NCBI GenBank assembly: GCA_003342815.1
Contig: PTEX01000055.1
Location: 496,001-560,000 of the forward strand
Direction: 5' to 3'
Source of the DNA: Eudromia elegans
Lineage: Eukaryota; Chordata; Aves; Tinamiformes; Tinamidae
DNA length: 64,000 bases
The notes under the pieces were generated by a model. The model was not told the origin of the DNA. It did no database searches and saw only the letters and a program-made list of their open reading frames with translations. Of this stretch, positions 12,918 to 26,300 are shown one piece after another; within the stretch, counting starts at the first letter, position 1, and every line of letters begins with the position of its first letter. The position numbers and the translations under genes were made by a program.

Positions 12918-13082
12918 GTGTGGACATCCTCAGTCCCGGCTCGGCTGATGAGCCCAGGCCTTGTGCAAGCAGTACAGCCACTCGGGTGCAGTGCTGTGCC
13001 CAAGCGATTGAGCCCTGCAGCCTCCCGTGGGATCTGTAGCCTCTGCCCAAAATATCTGTCACTCATAGCATCAACAGGACCA
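12918..13082 (+). other. exon-like segment (speculative)
   Basis: A T-rich stretch ending in ttgttttcag (acceptor-like, AG at 12,916-12,917) precedes 165 bases that are open in frame for all 55 codons. The segment ends at cca|gtgagt, a strong match to the vertebrate donor consensus (GT at 13,083). A length divisible by three means inclusion would keep phase. The predicted peptide is Ser/Pro/Cys-rich and matches nothing I know. Splice-like flanks around a short open frame arise often by chance in 64 kb, so this is only a candidate. No partner exon is identified. Confidence 0.12.
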
Positions 13083-16000
13083 GTGAGTCACCTAGAGTGG
13101 AGCTAGGGGAAAATACATGGGAAATGTGGTTGTCCAAGTCTATCCCACATATCTCACATATCCCACAAAATTTTAGATAACTGAAGTGCATAAAATAGTG
13201 AATGAATTGTGGAATATATTCTACGCACCATCCAGCTGGTCATTCAAGAAGGCACACAACATCTACGCAGACTTGTACAACCTGTGTTAAAAGCCATACT
13301 GTCTTTACTGGTGCTGTCCCCTGCTCCCACCTGAAAGCTTGACAGCCCCAATGGCACATCTCGCCTGTGAAGCTGTGACGAGATGTGGGGAGGCAGCCCA
13401 CACATGGAGAACCCCTGTTAGGCATAAACATCACACTGAAGAGGGCTCTTCACAGATGATGGCGTCCTGCCTATGTTTTGGAAAGACCTCTTTCACATAT
13501 CTCTCACTGAAGGGTGAAAAACTGCTTCCAGACTTATAGTCTATGGGGATTTTTTCCATCCAATGAACCCCTTCTCTCCTTCTCTTCCCCTCACTCTAGC
13601 CCTTACTCCGGTCTTCTCATTTGTGAGGGATCAAAAATAGAAAACTAATATGGTTTGTTTAATTTGGCAACAATAATTTTACACACGTTGTTAGCTGGCT
13701 AGTGGAATTTTCAGGGGGATGGGGAATGTGGGAAAGAGAAGATTGTTTTCATTTTGAGATTTTTTTTGACTTTGTTACAGTTACTGCCTCTTCCCTATAA
13801 TTCTTGGCAAAAAAAAAAGAGAAGAAAAACAACTTAAGCTGTGGAGAAGAACACAAGAAGAATGACACTGTGCAAAATAGTTTTATTGAAAGGATTATTT
13901 CTTTTCTTCAACAGAGGCTAATAAGTTAGTTATGTTAGGACGATTTGTTCATGGTGGATTTACTGCTGTTTTATGGACACTGAAGGCTGGACACTGGAGA
14001 AGTCTTTGGACTAGGTCTTTGTTTTGATGACTGCACTCTTATTGGATGAGATGTAAAACAAGAATCACGTTATTGCGATCATTTTCAATGTAGTTATTCT
14101 TTTCCCAGCGTATGCCCAAATGTTTATGATGCACATGAACATTTTCAGATAACAAACGGGAAATAGTAATGGAAAATAGTAGAAAATACAATAGAAAAAT
14201 GGAGAGTCAGCTCGGGCTTCCTCTGACAGTTCGTTCTGGAAACTTGACACATTAACTTCTGTATCAACAGAGATTCTCCTATAGTGAATAAATTACCTTT
14301 AAATAACCTTGAATGTAAATGAGAGCAGAGTTAGGGAAACAGCTCCAAAAGCCCTAAAGAATCTTCCAGACAATCAACTCAGCAAAAAAATCCTGTGTTT
14401 CAAAAACACTGACCAGGGGTATAAGACAGGCTTAAAGAAATGTTATCCAAAAAGAAATACAGATTCAAGACTCAGGCAAATAAAACAAAGATTTAGAACA
14501 TGAAAAGGAAAGGAAATAAAAGGAAAAATGCTGTAAAAGAAGAGATAAACTCTAAGAATATTTGATAAATGACATAAAAATGAAGCATATAGCTGACTGA
14601 AACTTGAGGAGATCTGTCAAGGAAAACCCTTGGTTGACTTTTACGGACTACACAGATAAAATTCATGCTTTTATTAGAATCCTCTAGGTGCTGATAATTC
14701 ACATAAGAAAAAAATGGCATCTGAACTCTCTTTTAGAGAGAATTAATAAACTAGAATATGGTTTCTATGTTTTAATAAAAAAATGAATTTTTAAGGTCTG
14801 GCTCAAGACACGAGGGATAATTGTAGTTGGCCCCCATGGAAGCTGTTTCCAAGGGCTTGAAAGTTTTTTCTAGAAGGGTAGACCCACATGAGCAATTTCA
14901 GATTTTCCCAGGTAGCGTTTCACCACAGGTTTTTCTGTCAAAGCTCATGATTTCAATTTGGTGAGTTGTTTATCAACTAACGTCATCTGTTTAAAAGAAT
15001 GTGAACTGGAAGAGCAGAGTAAGTAGATCAACAACTGATCTTAACCCTGCCTCTCTTGCCCTGACTGGTTGAAATGTGAGTGGAGATCCTAGTTTAAACC
15101 CCCTGGCTGAGATGGAAGTAGAGAGCAGAAGGCAAGTGGGAATCCCTGATTGGATTGCAGCTGTAGCAGCGGCTGGTCAGAGGGGCTGATGCTTTGTATT
15201 CACTCGTTTCCTGAGCATAATCAGGCAACAACTGGGCTGTGTCACCTGGATGTGCTTTCCTGATAATGATAGGAAGGGTCACACTGTGCCAGATTTTAGA
15301 ACTAGATGATGAAAATGCATATGGAAAAAAAATTTGTTTTTGAGGCTAAGTTCCCTCAAAAGAACACAAGAAGAGAAGGTTTAGCTTAGTTTCTCGGTGG
15401 GCAGTGAAGAGTTGAGATGACTGCAGATATATTTCTGGCAATAAAGGAGTTTATCTTCCCTCGGCCTTTGGTTCATTGCAGATGTATTCAAGGCTTTGGG
15501 GTTTTCTCCATGATACCATGTACCAGGAGAGTCTAGCATACCTGGGTAAGAGCCCAGGACCACGTTTGTTCCTGGGCTCTGCCTGGAAACTAGAGGAGAC
15601 CTTCGTGTTTAGGGTTCAAACTGAGCCTTCCCTTCTGCCCTATAATTTGTGAAGCTGAGGTGTTTGAAATACCAGAAATGTGGGAGATGGGATCCGATCA
15701 GGATGCAGCAGACTCCTTCAATAGGGAGGGCCAAGTTTTGGCAGGGCGACAATCCCAGGTGGGGAATGCTATGTAAAAACACACATCTTGATCAGATGCA
15801 GTTTGCTGGGGGAGCCAGACAGCGATGGAGTGAGATGTCAGACGGCTTTGGCCTTCTGTGAGATACATCCATCTTCACATTTTGCTGTGAGGCCAGAAAT
15901 GTGTAAAGGAGATGTAAACTGCTATTGTTATAATAACTTAATGCTGATGGAAAAAATCACTTTACACAAATAACATTTAGCAATGGTTTACACTCAAACA

Positions 16001-19000
16001 TTGCTGCTATCCTGCTCTTTTCTTCTGCATTGGACATGCATGTTTTTCATGGGTTGCCACACTTTTCCTGTGGCTCACAATATACTGTAATACTTGCAAT
16101 GAATAGTACCGTTCCCATTTTTCCCATCACACATTCAAACCTGATTCATCTTCCTACATGCACTTATGTAAGTACAAGAAACAGTTTAAACAGTTAGCAG
16201 TTCCTCACAAGCAAGTCAGTTAACCAGCAACAGATTTCTTTTGCCTAAACACGCCTGTGTTATCTGAGATCTGTGATCTGTGAGATCTGTGATCTTATGT
16301 TATCTGAGACACTATAAAGCATGTGAGAAATATGCACAGGGATAGTAGATATGACATGGAACCCACAGGAGACCTGCAACTTTCTGGAGTGAGACAAGGA
16401 GGCCAGATGGGATATACGAGAAAGCACAAAAAGTTTAAACAAACATGGATCTATGTTGTCTATTTTATGTCCATGTTGCTTCTATGTCCTGTCCTCCCCA
16501 GCCCCTTACTATTGGGCATGCCTACACCATAGTCCATCGTCCAGGTAGACTTTGGGTCTAATCCGGTGTTTCTACTCATGTCTTTATGTTAGAAATTAAG
16601 AAGGGTTTTTTCTTGCCTAACTTTGATGTTTTGAGGTTCAGGGGTCTGATACTGATCTAGACACCTAAACCTTTTGTAGTTGGTGAATGGCAGTAGGCAT
16701 GTAGTTATCTTCAGGCAAGAAGAATTGCACTCTGGATGGAGCTCTTCTCAGAAGACTTGAGGTGACTGACATGGACTTAGATGATTAACTTTAGGTGAGA
16801 TGATTCCCACGAGCCCCAATGCCTTGCCTAGAAAGAGGCATGGGAGACTCAAAGCAGAGACTTTCAAGTTTTAACACCATCCACACAGATTGTGAGAGTG
16901 CTTGAAATTCAGTGAAAAGAATGAAGAATATGTTTCATTCAAAGCCTTTCCTTCCCACACCATTCGCTTGACTTTTGCTTTTGACTTTTCTCATCAGGAT
17001 TTCAATACAGACTGGCATGATTCCCTCCAGCTGAAAGACAAATAGGGAGAGAAGAGATTGGCTCTTTCTTTTGTCAGCAGGCTTATTTTAGACTAAATCA
17101 CTGCATTGGACTGTTACTGCAGCAACACCCCTGTAAATTGCTTTGTGTGCAGACAGGGAGACAGTTGTTGCACCATATTGAGACCAGACAGCCTTTAACA
17201 AGGTATGACACTAAGCAGTAAGTAAATTAATGATGGTAAACTGTTTCCCCTGCTATCTCCTCCGTCAGTATAAAGCACTTTGGAAGCAGGGCTGGAGTGA
17301 GAGTCCAACACAACTATGCAGGTCCCTGTATAGTTAGTATCACTATAGACAATATTCACATAGTTAATGGCATATGTTTAGGACTTGATGGCCCCTCTTT
17401 ACCCATATAAGGCCCCGGGTGCTGCTCAGGACTCCACGGCTCTCGAACTCTCTGAAGATTTCACTCTGAAGATTGTGCAGACTCATGGAGTTCAGCGATC
17501 CTGCCCAGTACAGTTCCCTGGCATGAGAATCTGTTTTGCAGTGTTCTCGAGTCTCCAGGGCCTTTTGACAGGATAGTCAGTGACGTGTGCCTTCCAGCCT
17601 TCAACCTAGGCCACTCCATGAAATAATATTTTCCTACAATCTGTTGTAATTATTCTTTGGGGGATCGTATCCTCATACAACCCCACTGAAAATGTTTAGC
17701 ATCAAACTGTGCCCATGACTTAACCCAACCGTCTGATGGCATCAACTCTTGGATTTTAATGAAAAGCAGCACATATACGCTCCCTGGAACTGAAAACCAT
17801 GTTCAGCTTTTTGTCATTAAATTGTGCACCATTGAAGAAGTCGTGCACATCTTGTTCTGTAGACAGGCCTTTTGCATTGCTACACAGCAGGAAAAAGCTA
17901 TGATCATCACTATTCTGCTGTTGCTTTGGGTTAGACTTCAACTATCCCGCAAGGAGCAGGAACATGCAGCAATTCAGCGTGCCTACTGAATATCCCAATG
18001 TGTATGGAGTAACTGTGGTTAACAGGATGGTGCTCAGTGGATGGTGAGCCAGAAATGGCAAAAGAGATACATGTAGTCTTAGGTCAACCTCCATCACCTC
18101 CAGGGTGCCTAAGCTACTGCCCTTCTCTGAGAAGAGACTCTGTAGTTCAAACTGGTCTTTACCCGAGCGGAGCCAAATAGCCAGCCTTCCAGGATGAGGA
18201 AAGAACCTCTCTGCTCAGAAGTGTAATGTGTCATCAGAGAAAAAGAAACCTGTTAAGATAATGTTTGAGAATTTCAGGTTCTCAAAGTTGATTCCCTCCT
18301 GAAACAGATGATCAAATACCAAATGTTTATTCAGTTTTGATAGAGTATAAATTATACTAGCTCCCTTGGTGATGTAAAAGACTAGAACTCAACTGGAAGC
18401 TCTAGATTTGAATCAGTGAAGATTCAGCTATCAAATCCAGTATTTGAAAGACACAATAGCTTACTCAGCACAGATCATCACATTATTCTACAGGCATTCT
18501 AAAAGAAACCTCAGTAGAGTTTGTAAAAGAAGGAAAAGTCAAAAGCTTGTTTCCCTGTTACAATAATAAAAACATTTCTTCATGTAAATAACAAAGAGTC
18601 TGTCTTTCTAGTTTATCAGTATTTCTTAGAGCTGATATAAGAAAAAATAATTAACTCTTGCAACAGCTCAAACAGCACACAGGGAAAGAAAAAAATCTGC
18701 TATGTGGGGCCATATGAGGCTGTTTTTCATTGGAGGAACAAAGAGAAAGAAGGGAAAAGGAGCTACTCACAGATTTTTTAAAAATGAAACCATTTAAAAT
18801 TTTTTTGGGTGCATAATACTGATTCACAAAAGTTCATATTTCTAGAGATCACTGACAATATTATATTTACCTACAAAAGTCACAAACATTTTATAATTTT
18901 TGTTCAGAAAAAAAAAATTCAGTGATATCTTGCCTTCTTGCATTTGTCTTCTTTATTGCATGTGATGGTCGTGCCAGTTGATTTTTTGACTGAGCGGTGA

Positions 19001-22000
19001 AAACAGAGGAGCAGTGTCTGACTAGCATGCTCAATCCATCTGGATCACATCAGCTTTCTTTCCTCATATAAGTATACAGGAGAGAGGTGAAGGAAAAACC
19101 TGATGAATTGATCCCACAAATTAGTTGGCCAGTTATATAAACGTTAGGTTTATTTCATATTTCAGTTCCAATATTCTTCTGACCTGGCCATAATTCATGA
19201 TTTTCAGCTGAATCCCCTCAAAAGCCTATTTAACATCTATGATGCTTAATTGAGCAAGTGAGCACCATATCCCTGAGGATTTCATCACACAAACTGCATT
19301 CTAACAATTTCTAATGAATACTTTCTGTCTTAGTTCAGTTACTTTAATGTTACGTTTTGCAGACATTTAACTAATCCCCTTGCTTATTCAGGAGCAATGA
19401 GATCATTGAAGAGAATAGCACATGAAATCTCTCTCCTATTTGTTCCTGGCCAAATGTTGGTTCCTCTCACAGAAAGAGTCCAGAAGGATCATCCAGTTCA
19501 TTCGCTTACCTTGGGTAACAACTACGTAATTCCTAACCAGTGTTTGCCTAGTCTGTCCCTGCACAGCTGTAGTGATGGAAACTGCATGAGCTCTCTTAAG
19601 AAATCTCTTCAAGAGTCTCACTGGATACAATGCTACAATATCCTGATCTCTTGATGTCTTTTCCTCATTAACTACTGAACAATTTAGTCAAGAAATAGAG
19701 CCTTTCTTTTTTTTCTTTTCTGAATCGTTTTAAAAATTCCCAAACTAACCTTTCTGGGACAGTCAAATTCTTTCTAACAATTGGAAATCTGTGGCTACCT
19801 TTTTTAACTTCGATTTTATACTGAGGCCAGAAATGGTGTGAGCAAAATGGTAGGAATATGTTTGTGCTGTATGTGTAACCGAGTAAGGCAAGAATGCTCG
19901 GATTTCTAGATGTCACCGGAAAAAAAAAAAGCCTGTTTCTATAAGAGTTTGTGCCCTTCAGCCGGAAGGGACCGAAGCACGGTAGAGAAGGAGTTGTCCT
20001 TCTGGGTGTTGATCTGAATGGAAGTCTCTACAAGTGCCATTGTCAATATAGAGATAAGAGTAAAGAGAAAGAGTAAAGAGATATCTGTTTAAGGAGACAA
20101 AAGTGCAAACTGTGTTTGGTGAGTAAGCTGATTCTACAAGGATTTCAGGAGCTTGTCTGTAATTAATATAGAGTTAGCTTGCCTATTTGATCCTTTCTGA
20201 TCTAAACCCTTTTTTCCATCATCTCCTCAAATATGGGTAAAGTGTCCGTGCACGAGGTGTAATAGGTGAGAAAACTCATTTATCCAAAACACTATTTATC
20301 CAATTAAAGTTGTATCTGATACCGTTTTTTTTAATGTAGTTTATCATATGCCTGTGACATGAGCTCCCCTTTTCTCAAATGTTTCTCAAGAAAGGTTGGA
20401 AAGCTCTGCTAGAACTATTGTTTTCCTTAAAATGGTGTCATCTTATGGGAGCAAGTCAGATGTTTCGGGTTCAGACATAAAATATATTTTCCTCCATGAA
20501 TACAACACTGCAATATTCAGCATATAAACCTTAGAGAATAGGGCCATCATCTTGTCCTTGTGGTTACTGCAGTAACCCAGCTTTGTCACCCCTGCAGAAC
20601 GTATTTGTTGGAAGGAATGTGTGGATCACGATTTGAAACAAAGCTTTGGAATATGTCACAAAATATGCTCTCTCCTCACAGGTAGCATCAACAGCCTGCT
20701 CGCACACACAAAACAGAAAAACACCTTAACTTTCCTCATTACAGTGGGCAGAACAACATTTCCCAGCGGCTCCAGCACTAACATTTTCTTAAGTTCTTTC
20801 TCTTCCCTGGCAGAGTGTTGGTTCCTTCCTTGTCCTTCCTATCATGCTCAACAGCTGGACCGATGTGTCAGAACCCATCTGTGTCTGCTCCACAAGCAGG
20901 CTTTCTACACAGAGCTGATAGGAAAAACTGAGCTATAGGATTTGGCTTTCTTTAAGAAGCCCAGCACAGCTAACCCTGGTCTCATGAGACCAAGAGAGCT
21001 GATACTCCTCATCACAGGATTCTTCAGGAATGTCTAAATTAAAGAGGTCTGGTCTGAGGTGTTTCCAGAAAGGAAGAATGAAAACTGGCTTATGCAAATG
21101 TTTCACAAGATTTAATAAAGCTGGCCTGTTTTTCAGCCTTTCACTTGCTAACCAGTATCAAGCCCTCAACAGCACAAGACCAGAGCAGAGCACTATTCCC
21201 TTTCAGGAGATGTGGAGGTTGAACATGTTTGCTGACTTACCGGCTCTTCCCTTTCCAGAGGATGACAACACCTTCCCCACGACACTTGCCCCCTTACTGC
21301 TTCTTCCATTTTCTAACACGTTTTCCCACAGTCAGCAGAGTAGCAGCAGGGGAGCCTTCTTTGTGCTCCCAACATTTCTACTACCTTCAAAAAAAAGTTT
21401 CAGATTTATAGATATGTTCATGGACATTTCTTCACATGCTGATGTTGTACTTGCGCTTAAACAGACCCTTTCCATCCCTGTATTCCCTGCCATGCGGGGA
21501 GCAGGATGTGGCCTTTCATCTAGGTGGGTGAGATACAGTAGTGCTATTGGAGGGGGTGCCTGGGCAGTGTGCACAAGCCAGCTCAGGCACTTCTATCCAA
21601 ACATAACGGGACTGAAAGGCCCCTCACTGAAACTAAGGTGAACACAGAAAAGTGAGAAGTAGAAGATAGAAACAGATAGAAACAGACAGCTCAGGCTGGT
21701 ATGTAGGAGGTAACTGCTTCAGGGACAGTTATCTCTTCAGCTGCATTGACAATACAAGCTCAAATCTCTTCTTCTTTCTCTTTTTTACTTTACAAATGTC
21801 AGCTCATTGTGCGCTGCTTGGAGATTTCCCAAACCTATCTTGGACAGATTACCTAATCCCTCTAATTTTTTCCCCAGAGCTGTCTTTGGATAAAACTCTT
21901 CCTTACTGGTACCCAGCCAAAACAGTCAATATTGGGACCCCTTATTTTGGGGAACATGGACCTCAAATCATTCCATAGCAGTTGTCAGCACAGAATGCTT

Positions 22001-23329
22001 GAGCCAATCAAGCTCTGAAACTCTGAGTGAACCTACCCCACTGGGGGAGATGCTCTGGCCCAGGTATTCTGCTACTCCACAAAAGCCTTCTGCCAGTGCT
22101 GATGTGGAAACTCTTCTGCTTGTATGCTCTCCATAAATGTGCTACAGTGCTAAATCCAGTTTCTGAATACACCTCAGTCTGCTTTCTGTGCAAATCTACC
22201 TCAGAATAGTTGTCTTGGTTGAAAGACATTTCACTATTTTGGTTCAAATGCAAATGATCTCATAGGGAAAATTGTAACCAAACAGCCATTTATTAAAAGC
22301 AGAAGAATGGAAAACAGTTAAAAGCCTAAAACACAGGGAAACTTTTGTATTTATGTCCGTCCATTCAATATAGACTTAGAAAAATAGTTGTTCCCAAATC
22401 TCTGGTCCATTGTTAAGGCATTGCTCAAAACGTTGATGTAATCTCATCTCTGTTCAATATACCAAAGGTCAAAAAATAATAAAAAAAAATTTTTTCAGAG
22501 ACTGTGAAGAGGTTCAACTGCTCTTAACCAGATAAACAAAAAATGCCCATACATATAGCTCAGTCTCTGATTCTTCATATCTGTTCTGGAAAACATTGCA
22601 AGATGAACACTATCAGTAATACTATCAGTAATACTAACAGATTGGTAAACAATCTATAAACAAACTTAACTGCACTGGCGCTTCTTGGAAAAGGAGCTGC
22701 ATAGGTTTCATATCAGGTTAGCCTGAAATCTACTTCAAATGATGACTAAGGTTATGTGACCAACTAATAATCCCCTACAATGGAAGACTTAGAGAAAGTG
22801 GGCAAGGATGATCTGCTCATGAAGCTCAGGGAAGAACTAGAGTGTGACTGACCATGGCTATTGCACAGAAAGCTGAACCTCAACATAAGGAATACTAGAG
22901 AGTGGTCATTGTTTTAGCATAAACACCTACACCACTTGTGTGGATCAAATAAGTAAATTTGATATTAAATGTTACACTCTCATTTGCAAACCATCTAAAA
23001 TAACCTGCGCAGAGAATAATGAAGCTATCTCTGTGAGAAAATTTTGGCTTTAAAGAAATCGACTACCCTATTTTGCAAAAAAAGTATAAAATCTGCCTCA
23101 GTAAAAACAGTACAAGTCACTCACTTTCACAGGCTCAAGTTTTGTTTATCAACACTTGTATTCATAAGCAGGCAATAACCTGAAAACTTTGCAAAATCAA
23201 ATACAGCGCAATATTCAATTAGATCTATTTGTCTGTCGTTCCTCAAAGAACTGACGTTAACAAGAATATAAAGGTTCTGTATTTTTGTCTTGTTTTCTTA
23301 TCTCTGAATGCTCTTGCAATGGATATGTC
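13083..23329. other. unassigned AT-rich sequence
   Basis: About 10 kb in which I recognise no transposon, exon or RNA gene. The longest frame (21,030-21,641 plus, 203 codons) has no identifiable domain. Minor structure includes the ATCTGTGATC-type repeat at 16,260-16,310, a double agatagaaac unit at 21,664-21,683 and a double actatcagtaat unit near 22,609-22,632. It is most simply read as intergenic or intronic DNA. Confidence 0.5.
16260..16310. repeat. short tandem/inverted ATCTGTGATC-type repeat
   Basis: Units of gatctgtgatctgtgagatctgtgatc lie between two copies of ttatctgaga. The AGATCT/GATC cores are self-complementary, so the stretch is both tandem and partly palindromic. It is small and probably slippage-derived. 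Confidence 0.65.
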
Positions 23330-23345
23330 TTTTTTTTTTTTTTTT
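23330..23345. repeat. poly(T) run
   Basis: Sixteen consecutive T. No retroposed gene is recognised on either side. Confidence 0.85.
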
Positions 23346-26300
23346 GTTGCCTCCTCAGGTTAAAAAATAGCAGAGGTCTTGTCACTTCTCACTTGTACGG
23401 TAGGCAACATGCCTTAAAATATGCAAATATGCCTTAAGTTTGTTATTGTTTACGGCTCTGGCGAAATGCACAAGTTCGAGGCTGAGGGCCTTGCCCAGAG
23501 ATTAGGTGTGCTGATAAAAGCGTCTGAGAAAGGACACTGGTTTGCACATTGGCTTCTCACTTCAGTTATCACAATGATTCATTTTTAATGCTGGCTTTTG
23601 GACTTCCATCTCCTCTGTAACAGTGACATACTGAACACATATGGATGCACAAAACAGTTTTCCCACATTCCAAGCATGGTGTTATCCAAAAGCAAATGTA
23701 CAGGAAGTACAGGAAAATAATCATGGGCCAACAAGGTACACTTTCCCACCACAGCAATTTTACACTTTAAATGCAAATATTTTATCTTTGCCATATATCT
23801 TATTGGCCACCCTGAGATCCTAAGTAATCTCAAATTCTTCCCAAACCAGTGTGAACAAAAGATCAGCTTTCTTTACCCTGGTCACTGGGGCTTTGTACAC
23901 AGAACTAATCTTTTTGTCTTGGCTTTGTTTTTTAAATGGAAGGTGCTATAACTTCGACTTGTTTTTTAGCCTGCGTCACTTGAGGTTTCACGAAGTACCG
24001 CTGCTCCCGTCTTATCACACAGTTTGAAGTCACAAGTTACATAAATAAAGGCTCTTAGGGAGCAGAGATGGAAGGAAAGGATATCCAGCACCTTAGGGAC
24101 TAAGTGTGAACTAGCTTATGAGACAGAGAAGTTTTCTCCTGGCTCAGGGTTTCCCCTAAATACCTAGTTATCCTCAGATGAAGCAGGCTGTTCTAAGGGT
24201 TATTTTCACACAGTACTGCACTCCAGTCATTTGTTGATATTCAACCCACAAGTATCAATTCTGCTTACTTCTTTTCCCTAAAAAAAGAAAAAAAAAATCA
24301 TACATATTTGAGGTACCTTCTCCTTTAATGCACCAATCCTGTAACCTTTAACACAGTCAAAAAGCTATAGAAGTTGTAAAACCCTGTTCATAAGAAAAGG
24401 AGATTTCCAGCTTGTGTCCCTTTGGGGTGTGATCCAACGTCACCAGACCGTCTTGCTTTGACCTGAGCACTCAATGGATGAGCACTCATCCATTCTGCAG
24501 AGAGAGGCCAAGACAGCCTCTGATGCTTGCACAGACTTTCCATGGCCTTTGCCAAGGTGGCTCTTCCTGTGCGCCTGGTGCCAAGGGATGGTGCTGCTGG
24601 GTTAGCCCTCCTTCTGCGAGTACCCTGGAGAGCTCTCTGCCCTTTCTTACCTCCACTCCACCTCCTGTTAGGAGGAAATCAGTCGAGTAAATTATGTGCT
24701 TAGTGCTATCAGTATCAAGAAGGGAAAAGGTGCTGCAATAGTCCCACAATGTGCCATGCAGATTTCCCACTGATCCTGGAAGGACAAAAAAGCATGGTTC
24801 CACTTCTTGTTTCTAATTAGTCAAATGCCCACAATGTAAATGCTCTGCAAGCTTTTGTATTGATGAGTGGAATCTTTCACATATTGGGATCTGGTGTATA
24901 CAATAGGCCTCCACTGATACCTCTCCAAGTCTCGTAGTCCTTTGACAAGCTGATAAATCTCACTTTTCCGTTAAATCCTGTGGCAATGTCAAGGGGGAAG
25001 AAAGCAAATGTTGCTAGAAAAGTACAGAAAACACCCAACATTCTTGGCAAGAATTTTGTAATACACACTTATTGGCAATTACTTAGCTCTGTCTTACAAA
25101 ACTGATACCTAATCCTGTGGAAGCCTGCGAGTGGAGTCTGATTGATTTTTTTTTAATTTCATAAAGTAATGCAACAGTGTAAAACCAGCATTGACTCCAA
25201 ACCTTCCGGTGATAATCTCAGAGGTCATCATACTTTCAGTTTGCTTTTCAGACATTTCTTCTAAGGAAGCAGGGAGATTTAGACCAAAATCTAGAATATG
25301 AATTTAGGATAATGTCAGACTTAAGCCTATACATATAAACATCTTGAGCTGGCTAAACCTAAAAGGTAGCCTGTGGTCCAGAGAGTTAAAGAGCAAGAAG
25401 AAATTTCCAGACAGCTGAAATACATTCCTAGATCTGCATCTGATGCCTGTGACCACAGTCATCTCGGGCAAACTCAGTCTACATAATGTTCTGCTTGATA
25501 AGACATCTGCTCGATGATACTCTCTCCTTCCTCATGATCTTGGTGTACTTAGAGCATGAATTCCCCAGGCTGAATGTGCTTCTTACTGTGGATTTAGGCA
25601 ATACCCAACACAACAGTCCCATGCTAGCAATGGAATCCAATTGGCCTTGTCCCAGTGTAGTCAGCCTTGCACTTTTTTGAGCTGAGGTTAACCAGGAATA
25701 ACACTCATTAGTTAGCAAGGTCAGAGTATCAGTCAGAGGTCAATGTGTGGACTGGGAACCAAGAGGTGTAGCTCCATTCTTGGAGCGATTTAATCTCAGC
25801 TGCCCTGTAAAAATACTGTAAGAAATTTATCTGTAAAAACACTATGGTGGATGTGGACAAGCACAACTGGATATTTACAAAGTATCAACACATAATTTGG
25901 GGAAAACTAGGCCTTTTAAGAATTCCAGTAAAATAAAAGACGTCTAAATCTACCCATCAAACTGAATGTTACAAGCATTCAAAGGCCATCAGTGCTTGTT
26001 CTTTGTCTCTTTGCATTCACCATGCCTTAAATAAAGGACTGAAAATGTCGCAGTGTGTGTAGACTCTGCAAGCCAGCACAAACTCACACTCTACCTCTTT
26101 ATGTAGGTACTTGGGTCTAAACTACGACAAAGAAACTAGGATCGAAAAATTGCTCATACTGGTCTTAAGCTCTCTGCATGGAAGGAGAAGGGGACTGCAC
26201 AGCCACAGACTATTACCCAGCACATGATGCACATATAAGATGTATCATGCCTTTAGAAAAGGAATAAACATTATCTCAGTTCCTCAAGAAAACGAAGCCT

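Noticed and set aside
21030..21641. 203-codon plus-strand open frame
   Set aside because: No recognisable domain or biased composition, and no promoter or splice context. One long chance frame of this size is not surprising in 64 kb scanned in six frames.
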